DNA of 7,197 nt. It comes from Frankiaceae bacterium (GTDB lineage Bacteria; Actinomycetota; Actinomycetes; Frankiales; Frankiaceae). A model generated the notes under the pieces. It saw only the letters and a program-made list of their open reading frames with translations, made no database searches and was not told the DNA's origin. Position numbers and translations under genes: made by a program. Below are positions 1-4,913 of this stretch, piece after piece. Within the stretch, counting starts at the first letter, position 1. Every line of letters starts with the position of its first letter. The stretch spans positions 1 to 7,197 of the forward strand of contig JAVEDQ010000443.1 of assembly GCA_030840885.1 (NCBI GenBank), given 5' to 3'.

Positions 1-1323
1 CGCTGGTACCCCTCGGCGACGACGCTGCCCGACGGTCGCGTGCTCGTCGCCGGCGGGCACTCCCGCAACGACAAGGCGCCGCCGGAGGCCAACAACACCT
101 TCGAGGTCTACGACCGCGCGACCGGTCTGGGTCCGGAGACAGGCGTGATCGACATCCTCGAGCTCGGTTCCGCGCTGTACCCGTTCCTGGTGGTGCTGCC
201 GGACAAGACGGCGCTCGTCCACGGCGGCACGAGGACGCAGTTCCTGGACCTGCAGACCTTCCAGGTGCGGCCGGGTCATCTCGAGGCCGCGCCTCGGCCG
301 GACCGCGCCAGCCGGACCTACGGCGTCGAGGGGACCGCTGCCCTGCTCCCGCTCCGGCCGACGAGCAACCCGCCCTACCGGGCGAGCGTCATGATGATCG
401 GCGGCGGTGGTCCCGAGGGCGGCATCTCCGCGCCGGCGACGGCTTCCTGCGAGATCCTCGACACCGCCGCGGCCCAGCGGCAGTGGCGGCTGACCGCGCC
501 GATGGCCCATGCCCGTGTCATGCCCGACTGCGTCCTGCTGCCCGACGGCACGGTCTTCGTCAGCAACGGCGGTTCGCGGGGACAGAGCGACAACTCCGCA
601 TCACCGGTGTTCGACGCGGAGATCTTCGACCCCCGCACCGAGAAGTGGACGACGATGGCCAACGCCGTGGTGCCGCGGCTGTACCACGCAACCGCCATCC
701 TCCTGCCTGACGGCCGGGTGATGACGTCCGGCACCGACGGCTCCTGGAACCCACCGCCCTACAACGTCGGCGAGCTGCGGCTCGAGTTGTTCAGCCCGCC
801 CTACCTGTTCGCCGGGCCGCGGCCGACCGTGGCGGATGCGCCGCTGGGGGTGCAGTACAACCAGACGTTCCAGATCGAGACGCCGGACGCGCAGCAGGTC
901 GACGAGGTCGTCATCGTCCGCTGCAGTTCGGTGACGCACTCGTTCAACTTCAACCAGCGTTTCGTCGAGCTGAAGGTGGTCAGCCGAACCGGCACGGCAG
1001 TGACCGCCCAGGCGCCCCCGGACGGCTACGTCGCTCCCGGCGGCATCTACCTGCTGTTCGTCCTGAAGGACGGCGTGCCGTCGATCGGCCGCTATCTGCA
1101 GATCGCACCGATCGCCGGATTCCGGACGTTGGACCCAGCCGAGATCGAGGCGATGGGCCTGCTCAACCGCTTCCACACCTCCATCCCGCCAATGGTCAAC
1201 GCCAAGCACTGGCAGACCTGGATGACGGCACCCGCTCCGGCGCCGCGACGAGAGCTGGACCTCACGCGTCCCTACGAGGAGCCCGAGCTTCTGTCCCGGG
1301 ACGTGCCGCTGGCGCCGGACTGA
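1..1323 (+). CDS. Galactose oxidase/glyoxal oxidase-like protein (putative copper radical oxidase), 5'-truncated by the window edge
   Basis: The frame is open from base 1, so the start lies upstream; 440 residues are visible. The enzyme family oxidises alcohols or aldehydes with O2, giving H2O2, at a mononuclear copper site with a Tyr-Cys radical cofactor, usually outside the cell. Kelch-type repeats are seen as 'LPDGRVLVAGG' near the left edge, 'LLPDGTVFVSNGG' and 'LLPDGRVMTSG'. The C-terminus (about residues 260-370) matches the galactose-oxidase-like early-set domain (DUF1929), ending in 'APGGIYLLFVLKDGVPSIG'. Copper ligands can be placed by comparison with galactose oxidase: Tyr at residue 3 in 'RWYPSATTLPDGR' (like Tyr272), the Tyr-His pair at 682-687 in 'PRLYHATAIL' (Tyr495-His496), and His at 937-939 in 'SVTHSFNFNQR' (His581). 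The cross-linked Cys would lie upstream, outside the window. Trp290 of galactose oxidase, expected just after the first 'GG', is not present, so the substrate may differ from galactose. About 70 residues follow the domain. The gene converges on a lipase gene. The family is secure; the substrate is unknown. Confidence 0.9.
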   Translation, partial: RWYPSATTLPDGRVLVAGGHSRNDKAPPEANNTFEVYDRATGLGPETGVIDILELGSALYPFLVVLPDKTALVHGGTRTQFLDLQTFQVRPGHLEAAPRPDRASRTYGVEGTAALLPLRPTSNPPYRASVMMIGGGGPEGGISAPATASCEILDTAAAQRQWRLTAPMAHARVMPDCVLLPDGTVFVSNGGSRGQSDNSASPVFDAEIFDPRTEKWTTMANAVVPRLYHATAILLPDGRVMTSGTDGSWNPPPYNVGELRLELFSPPYLFAGPRPTVADAPLGVQYNQTFQIETPDAQQVDEVVIVRCSSVTHSFNFNQRFVELKVVSRTGTAVTAQAPPDGYVAPGGIYLLFVLKDGVPSIGRYLQIAPIAGFRTLDPAEIEAMGLLNRFHTSIPPMVNAKHWQTWMTAPAPAPRRELDLTRPYEEPELLSRDVPLAPD

Positions 1324-1387
1324 CCCTGACGAGGTGCTGTTCGAGGTCCTGCAGCGGACGTTTAGGTAAGCCTGCGGTCCCCGAGCA

Positions 1388-1417
1388 GCCGAGCCAGTCC
1401 GCACCGACTCGCTCGGC
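1388..1417. terminator. Strong imperfect hairpin between convergent genes, probable bidirectional terminator
   Basis: GCCGAGC (1388-1394) pairs with GCTCGGC (1411-1417), and after a single C/C mismatch AGTC (1396-1399) pairs with GACT (1406-1409), leaving a 6-nt loop. That gives 11 base pairs with one internal mismatch. It lies 65 bp after the oxidase stop and 81 bp after the lipase stop, where both transcripts should end. There is no T-tract on either side, which is common in high-GC actinobacteria. Confidence 0.55.
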
Positions 1418-1453
1418 CTGAGACTCGCTCCGCCTGAGACGCGTTCCGCCCAC
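1406..1453 (+). repeat. Degenerate 16-bp tandem repeat, three copies
   Basis: Copy 1 (1406-1421) is GACTCGCTCGGCCTGA. Copy 2 (1422-1437) is directly adjacent and differs by one base. Copy 3 (1438-1453) is degraded, matching copy 2 at 11 of its first 13 bases. The first copy overlaps the right arm of the hairpin at 1388-1417, so the repeat may be a slippage duplication of the terminator arm. No function is evident. Confidence 0.5.
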
Positions 1454-1497
1454 GAACTGATCCGACCCGGGACCGCCGCGGTTCGGCTGAGCGAGGA

Positions 1498-2319
1498 TCA
1501 CGGCAGCGACGGCTGTCCTCCCACCGCGCGCAGGATCGGTCGCGCGGACCGCTTCGGGACGGCCCGAGTGAGCCGCTCCGCGTGACGCAACCGGCTTACG
1601 AGCTCGTCGGCCAGTCGTGGCGCATTGAGGATGGACAGGTGTCCGAAACCCGGAATCGCCACGTCCTCCGCATCAGGCGAACAGAGCGTCGCCGACCTCT
1701 GGGGGACCAGCAGGTCCCGATCGGTGTAGTACGCCGTGGTGACCGATGCCCCGGGCAGGGGGCGGCTGGCGAGCTCCCGGATTATCGGTGAGTCCGGACG
1801 CAGATCGCGGCCGAGCGCGGTGGGGAGCAACCGGGCGAGGCCGGCTCCGCGGTTCGGAGTAGCGATGGTGGTGAGGGTCGCGACCGCCGTGTCGGTGGCG
1901 AGTTCCTGCGTGACGTACCGCGCGATCAGCCCCCCCAGACTGTGCCCGACCAGGTGCACCGGTTCCTGGCCGAACTCCTGCTCGACCTGGGTGAGCAGGC
2001 GTTCCGCCAGCTCGGGCACGTCGACACCGAAGGAGGTGTAGCCGAACGCGTACACCGCGTCGAGGCCTCGCCGGTGCAGGCGACGTACCAGCGGGCGCCA
2101 CGTCGTCGGGTTCCCGATGCACCCGTGCACCAGGACCAACGGATGCGAGGGGACCAACGACCGGGCTCGCGGACCATCCGCGACGGCCATCCGCAGCAGA
2201 CGGCGGGGAGGCAGCAGACTGCGGGGGAACGCTGGGGCAGCGACCATCCAGTCGCGTGCCTCACCCAGGGCGGTGTGGAGCGGCGAGCGGCCCGCGGTGG
2301 CGAGTCGGAGCGTCGGCAT
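1498..2319 (-). CDS. Alpha/beta-hydrolase, lipase/esterase family
   Basis: The 273-residue product is a serine hydrolase of the bacterial triacylglycerol lipase/esterase type. Oxyanion-hole motif 'LVLVHGCIGNPTTW' starts at residue 61. The nucleophile elbow is 'GHSLGG' with Ser127. 'TPNRGAG' (154-160) matches the conserved 'TPHxG' stretch of these lipases. The acid is probably Asp202 in 'DLLVP' (Asp200 is the alternative), and the base is His227 in 'GFGHLSI'. No signal peptide or membrane segment is visible, so the protein looks cytoplasmic or exported by an unrecognised route. The ATG at 2317-2319 is chosen because GGAGG stands 5 nt before it. An open frame continues 48 codons upstream, but that stretch overlaps the sigma gene's 3' end and has low-complexity composition. 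The gene follows the sigma factor gene by 76 bp on the same strand, so co-transcription is possible. The substrate cannot be told from sequence. Confidence 0.93.
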   Translation of the reverse strand: MPTLRLATAGRSPLHTALGEARDWMVAAPAFPRSLLPPRRLLRMAVADGPRARSLVPSHPLVLVHGCIGNPTTWRPLVRRLHRRGLDAVYAFGYTSFGVDVPELAERLLTQVEQEFGQEPVHLVGHSLGGLIARYVTQELATDTAVATLTTIATPNRGAGLARLLPTALGRDLRPDSPIIRELASRPLPGASVTTAYYTDRDLLVPQRSATLCSPDAEDVAIPGFGHLSILNAPRLADELVSRLRHAERLTRAVPKRSARPILRAVGGQPSLP

Positions 2320-2324
2320 GGAAA

Positions 2325-2329
2325 CCTCC
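2325..2329 (-). promoter_or_regulatory. Ribosome binding site of the lipase gene (decides the start)
   Basis: On the - strand GGAGG is followed by 5 nt and then ATG at 2319-2317. It is the only good site near the 5' end and rules out the longer reading of the open frame. Confidence 0.8.
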
Positions 2330-2363
2330 AGAACAAGTGGCGTGTTCGTGGTCCTGCGGGCGA

Positions 2364-2379
2364 GCGCTTGATGCAGCGC
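2364..2379 (-). terminator. Small hairpin between the sigma and lipase genes, possible weak terminator or attenuator
   Basis: GCGCT (2364-2368) and AGCGC (2375-2379) form a perfect 5-bp stem with a 6-nt loop, 17 nt after the sigma factor stop and before the lipase ribosome binding site. It is short and has no T-tract, so it could be chance in GC-rich DNA. If real, it would reduce read-through from the sigma gene into the lipase gene. Confidence 0.25.
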
Positions 2380-2395
2380 CGAAAGGCCGCAGATC

Positions 2396-2971
2396 TCAGT
2401 AGCTGGTCGGGCCGGGCCCTCGTGCCCGCAGGTAGCGGCAGCGCTCGTCGACAGCGCGCGCACGCGTCGGGTCGCCGCGCTCGTCCCTCGTGGAGCACCA
2501 GACGGTGGTCTCCGCGTCTCTGGCCGCGTGCTCGGCGCGGATCTCGCCGAGGAGCAGACGCTGCCGCGGAGGCAGCTGGGCGACGGCGTCCCGCAGCACC
2601 TGAGCGCCCGGCCGGGTGTCGCACGGCTGGTCCGTCAGCTCGTCATCGGAGAGAGGCCGACGTTGCCGCAGCAGCCGGAGGGCTTCTCGGCTTGCTGCGA
2701 CGGACAGCCAGGTCCCGAGCCGCTGCGGCTCGTGAAGGGCGTCGGGCTTGTGGAGAAGGGCCAGCCACGTCATCTGCTCGACGTCAGCGACGTCGGCTTC
2801 CGACAGCCGGAACGACCTCGCGGTGGAATCGACGACGCCCCGATACCGCCCGACCAGCCGCTTCCAGGCCATCGGCTCGCCTGCACACACAGCGTCCAGC
2901 AGCTGCTTGTCATCGCTGGTGCGTGCGGTGTCTCGGGTGGCATGGCTCGTGCAGACCGTTTTGGTTCTCAA
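2396..2971 (-). CDS. ECF-type sigma-70 family RNA polymerase sigma factor with atypical region 4
   Basis: The 191-residue product should direct RNA polymerase to a specific promoter set. Region 2 spans about residues 22-105: 'DDKQLLDAVCAGEPMAWKRL', then 'DVEQMTWLALL' (2.3-like, Trp69) and 'LGTWLSVAASREALRLLR' (2.4-like), typical of actinobacterial ECF factors. Region 4 starts normally with 'LPPRQRLLL' (133-141), and 'DPTRARAV' at 167-174 matches the 'GPTRARxL' seen in relatives at the usual 29-residue spacing from 'LPPRQR'. The helix-turn-helix between them is not recognisable: 'ETTVWCSTRDERG' replaces the usual 'YAEIAxxLGIPxGSIG' type. The TTG start at 2971-2969 is preferred over the upstream GTG at 3031 because GAGGAG lies 6 nt before it. 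No anti-sigma gene is adjacent. The gene is divergent from the Crp/Fnr gene. Family is firm; full activity is uncertain. Confidence 0.82.
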   Translation of the reverse strand: MRTKTVCTSHATRDTARTSDDKQLLDAVCAGEPMAWKRLVGRYRGVVDSTARSFRLSEADVADVEQMTWLALLHKPDALHEPQRLGTWLSVAASREALRLLRQRRPLSDDELTDQPCDTRPGAQVLRDAVAQLPPRQRLLLGEIRAEHAARDAETTVWCSTRDERGDPTRARAVDERCRYLRARGPGPTSY

Positions 2972-2977
2972 CGGGTT

Positions 2978-2983
2978 CTCCTC
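2978..2983 (-). promoter_or_regulatory. Ribosome binding site supporting a TTG start for the sigma gene
   Basis: GAGGAG on the - strand is spaced 6 nt from TTG at 2971-2969. The upstream in-frame GTG at 3031-3029 shows no comparable site and would add 20 Pro/Arg-rich residues not expected in the family. Confidence 0.65.
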
Positions 2984-3020
2984 GGCTGTTGGCGGCGGGT
3001 GTCGTCGACCACGGGGAGCA

Positions 3021-3033
3021 CCGTGCCGCACGG
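3021..3033. promoter_or_regulatory. Perfect inverted repeat CCGTGC-C-GCACGG, candidate operator
   Basis: Two 6-bp arms are separated by one base, within the divergent control region and about 50 bp upstream of the sigma factor start. It could bind a dimeric regulator or fold in the sigma gene's leader RNA. No known consensus is matched. Confidence 0.35.
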
Positions 3034-3047
3034 GACGGCCCCGGACC

Positions 3048-3061
3048 GTTCGCGGACGAAC
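3048..3061. promoter_or_regulatory. Inverted repeat GTTCG-N4-CGAAC, candidate Crp/Fnr-type operator
   Basis: Two 5-bp arms are separated by 4 bases, the same layout as an FNR box (TTGAT-N4-ATCAA), 70 bp before the Crp/Fnr start codon. The arms do not match known CRP or FNR half-sites. The arms are also in the opposite order to the actinobacterial LexA box (CGAAC-N4-GTTCG). Autoregulation by the adjacent regulator is inference only. Confidence 0.35.
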
Positions 3062-3115
3062 ACTCGCCGCGTTCCGGAGCCGACACAGCCGGGGTGGTGC
3101 GTCATGCTGGGCGGT

Positions 3116-3125
3116 GGAGGAGAGG
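3116..3125 (+). promoter_or_regulatory. Ribosome binding site of the Crp/Fnr gene (decides the start)
   Basis: GGAGGAGAGG ends 6 nt before the ATG at 3132. The open frame extends upstream to 2748, but that part crosses the divergent sigma gene and has no family similarity. Confidence 0.85.
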
Positions 3126-3131
3126 CGACGG

Positions 3132-3797
3132 ATGGAGTTCCGCGTGCTGGCGGGGTTGGACGAGGATGCGCGGGAGCGACTGCTCCGCTCCGCTCACCCT
3201 CACAGCTACGACCGCGGCGAGGTGATCTTCCACGAGGGCGACCCCGCCGACAGCATGCACGTGCTGCTCGCCGGCCACGTCAGCGTGTGTGTGACGACCC
3301 CGCAAGGCGACCGCGTGAACTTCACGGTTCTCGGCCCCGGCTCGATGTTCGGGGAGATGGCGCTGTTGAAGGAGCAGCCGCAGCGGTCGGCCACGGTGAC
3401 CGCGCTGGAACCGGCAGAGACGCTGGCCCTACCCAAGGCCGAGTTCGTCCGGCTCCGCAGAACCGATCCGGCCATCAACCGATTTCTGATCCAGGTGCTG
3501 CTCGGCTACGTCCGCCGCCAGGACGAACGGCTCGTCGAGGCCCTGTACACCCCAGCGGACAAGCGCGTTCTGCGCCGGTTGCTGGCGTTGGCGGAAACGT
3601 ATGGCGAGGGCTCTCGAGGCACCTCGCCCGGGGTCGTCGTTCCGGTGACGCAGGAGATCCTCGCCGGTCTGGCCGGCAGCACCCGGCCGACGACGAATCA
3701 GGTCCTGCAAGCGGCGGCGGAAGCAGGAATGATCACGCTCGGCCGCGGTCAGGTGCGCATCGACGACCCGGCCGCATTGCGCCGACGGGCCCGTTGA
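3132..3797 (+). CDS. Crp/Fnr-family transcriptional regulator
   Basis: The 221-residue product has the usual length and layout of the family. The cyclic-nucleotide-binding beta-roll spans about residues 4-115: 'YDRGEVIFHEGDPADSMHVLLAGHVSV', then the phosphate-binding cassette 'FGEMALLKEQPQRSATV' with Gly74, Glu75, Arg85 and Ser86. These keep the Gly-Glu and Arg-Ser pairs that hold cAMP in CRP, so a cyclic nucleotide ligand is plausible. The dimerisation helix runs about 112-138. A winged helix-turn-helix spans about 170-212: 'VTQEILAGLAGSTRPTTNQVLQAAAEAGMITLGRGQVRI'. There is only one cysteine (Cys53), so this is not an iron-sulfur FNR sensor. The recognition helix 'TRPTTNQ' replaces the CRP 'SRETVGR', so its operator is probably not the CRP box. 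The gene is divergent from the sigma gene and convergent with the polyprenyl synthase gene (16 bp between stops). Its targets are unknown; control of its own promoter or the sigma gene is inference. Confidence 0.95.
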   Translation: MEFRVLAGLDEDARERLLRSAHPHSYDRGEVIFHEGDPADSMHVLLAGHVSVCVTTPQGDRVNFTVLGPGSMFGEMALLKEQPQRSATVTALEPAETLALPKAEFVRLRRTDPAINRFLIQVLLGYVRRQDERLVEALYTPADKRVLRRLLALAETYGEGSRGTSPGVVVPVTQEILAGLAGSTRPTTNQVLQAAAEAGMITLGRGQVRIDDPAALRRRAR

Positions 3798-3813
3798 AGG
3801 TGAACGATGGCGA

Positions 3814-4872
3814 TCAGCCGGTCACCGCAGCGCCGGGCTCGCGCCCGGAACGGCCCCGGCAGCGCTCGGAGAGGTAGTCGATGATGTCGGACAGCAGGGT
3901 CGCCGCAGCCGACGGTCCGGCGGCCACGAGTTCGAGGGCCAGTTCGGCACGTGCCTGTTCGGCCAGGTCCATGACGTCTCGGCGGGCCCGGTCGAGCGGT
4001 GCTGCATTCTCCAGGCGATCTGCGAGCTCACGCGCTTCGTCCGTCTTCGACCAGCGGGACTCCGCTGGTTCCTCGAGCAGGTGACGCAGGTCCGCGGCCA
4101 GTTCGCCGTCTTCCAGGGCGTAGAGGATCGGCAGGCTGCGCTTCCCTTCCAGCAGGTCGCCGCCGGCCACGTCCCCGTCGCCGGTTCCAAGGAGACCCTG
4201 CACGTCGTCACCGAGTTGCAGGACCGCGCCGAGCAGCGTTCCGAATCGGACGAAACGGTTCTCCAGCGGAACGACGCCGGCCGCCAGGGACCCGAGTCGG
4301 CAGGGCAGGATCACCGAATACCAGGACGTCTTGCGCAGGACCATCGCGAGATAGTCGCTGGCAGTGACATCCGGGGACGACTGCTTGGACCAGACCAGCT
4401 CCTGGGCCTGGCCGATGAGGGCACACCGGACGGCGGTCTGCACCTCGTCGAGAACCGTGGCCACGGGTAGCCCACCGCGGGTGGCCGCGTCGGTCAGGGT
4501 CGACATCGCCTCGACGGCCATGGCGTCGCCGGCCCAGAGCGCCGCCGCCTCGCCGTACTCCACGTGCAGGCTGGGTCCGCCCCGGCGTCGGAGGCTCCTG
4601 TCCTGGATGTCGTCGTGGATGAGGAAGGCGTTGTGCAGCATCTCGACCCCGACGGCCAGGTCGAGCGCCGCGTCCTGATCGCCGCCGAGAGCCGCGCACG
4701 TCGCCATCAGGAGAGCCGGCCGCAGGGCCTTACCGGCGGTTCGGGCGGGATAGACCCGGAGCGTCTCGTACATCTCCGGCGCGGGACCGCCACGGGGAAG
4801 CCGCGCCAGCAGCGCCTCCCGGACGTGGTAGGCGTAGAACGTCAGCTCGGCGGAGGCATCCGAGGCGGGCAT
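3814..4872 (-). CDS. Trans-type polyprenyl diphosphate synthase
   Basis: The 352-residue product belongs to the polyprenyl synthetase family, which condenses isopentenyl diphosphate with allylic diphosphates to make geranyl, farnesyl, geranylgeranyl or longer chains in the cytoplasm. Seen in order: 'GKALRP' (47-52, substrate phosphate contacts Lys48 and Arg51), first Asp-rich motif 'DDIQD' (87-91) followed by 'RSLRRRGGPSLH', 'GQAQEL' (154-159), 'KTSWYS' (181-186), the second Asp-rich region 'GDDVQG' (221-226) and 'GDLLEGKRSLPIL' (238-250). The second motif is DDxxG, not DDxxD; this form occurs in some active actinobacterial synthases. Before the first motif the residue at -5 is Ala and at -4 is Phe, which does not give a clear chain-length prediction. 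The ATG at 4872 has AGGAAGGA 8 nt upstream. It is the last gene of the three-gene operon, 41 bp after the 225-residue protein gene. Geranylgeranyl diphosphate synthase is the most likely role but is not proven. Confidence 0.93.
   Translation of the reverse strand: MPASDASAELTFYAYHVREALLARLPRGGPAPEMYETLRVYPARTAGKALRPALLMATCAALGGDQDAALDLAVGVEMLHNAFLIHDDIQDRSLRRRGGPSLHVEYGEAAALWAGDAMAVEAMSTLTDAATRGGLPVATVLDEVQTAVRCALIGQAQELVWSKQSSPDVTASDYLAMVLRKTSWYSVILPCRLGSLAAGVVPLENRFVRFGTLLGAVLQLGDDVQGLLGTGDGDVAGGDLLEGKRSLPILYALEDGELAADLRHLLEEPAESRWSKTDEARELADRLENAAPLDRARRDVMDLAEQARAELALELVAAGPSAAATLLSDIIDYLSERCRGRSGREPGAAVTG
3833..3848 (+). terminator. GC-rich hairpin 36 bp after the Crp/Fnr stop, inside the 3' end of the opposing gene
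   Basis: CCGGGC (3833-3838), a 4-nt loop and GCCCGG (3843-3848) form a perfect 6-bp stem. In the opposing transcript the loop reads GCGA, a stable GNRA tetraloop. No T-tract follows. It could end Crp/Fnr transcription, at the cost of lying within the last codons of the polyprenyl synthase gene. Confidence 0.35.
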
Positions 4873-4880
4873 TCAGTACG

Positions 4881-4888
4881 TCCTTCCT
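4881..4888 (-). promoter_or_regulatory. Ribosome binding site of the polyprenyl synthase gene
   Basis: AGGAAGGA on the - strand lies 8 nt before ATG at 4872-4870, within the 41-bp gap after the upstream stop codon. Confidence 0.65.
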
Positions 4889-4913
4889 GTTCTCCGGGTG
4901 GCAGCCGCACAGG

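Larger units (their letters stand above)
2972..3131. promoter_or_regulatory. Divergent control region between the sigma factor and Crp/Fnr genes
   Basis: This 160-bp stretch must hold the promoters of both divergent genes. No convincing -35/-10 pair is seen by eye on either strand. A GGAAC on the - strand (3075-3071) resembles an ECF -35 box, but no matching -10 was found at 16-17 nt. The region holds two perfect inverted repeats, listed separately, plus an imperfect dyad ACGG/CCGT at 3035-3049. Confidence 0.6.

Noticed and set aside
601..1404. Long - strand open frame opposite the oxidase gene
   Set aside because: No recognisable domain and Arg/Gly/Val-rich composition; the + strand frame keeps the kelch and copper-ligand motifs.
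2320..2463. 48-codon N-terminal extension of the lipase
   Set aside because: It overlaps the sigma gene's 3' end, has no signal peptide, and the GGAGG site before the ATG at 2319 points to the shorter protein.
3048..3061. LexA/SOS box
   Set aside because: The half-sites are in the reverse order (GTTCG-N4-CGAAC instead of CGAAC-N4-GTTCG).
3071..3075. GGAAC on the - strand as an ECF -35 element for sigma autoregulation
   Set aside because: No matching -10 element was found at the expected 16-17 nt spacing.
1942..3225. Long + strand open frame of 427 codons across the lipase and sigma genes
   Set aside because: Its product is Arg/Pro/Ala-rich with no domain, and it lies antisense to two genes with clear motifs and ribosome binding sites. 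It is a by-product of high GC content.
3132..3797. Possible family 2B encapsulin shell protein, suggested by a cyclic-nucleotide domain near a polyprenyl synthase gene
   Set aside because: The protein is only 221 residues long and its C-terminus is a winged helix-turn-helix, with no room for an HK97-type shell domain. No shell gene is in the window.
2528..3877. Long + strand open frame of 449 codons
   Set aside because: It covers the Crp/Fnr gene in another frame and gives a low-complexity product. The Crp/Fnr frame has full family similarity.
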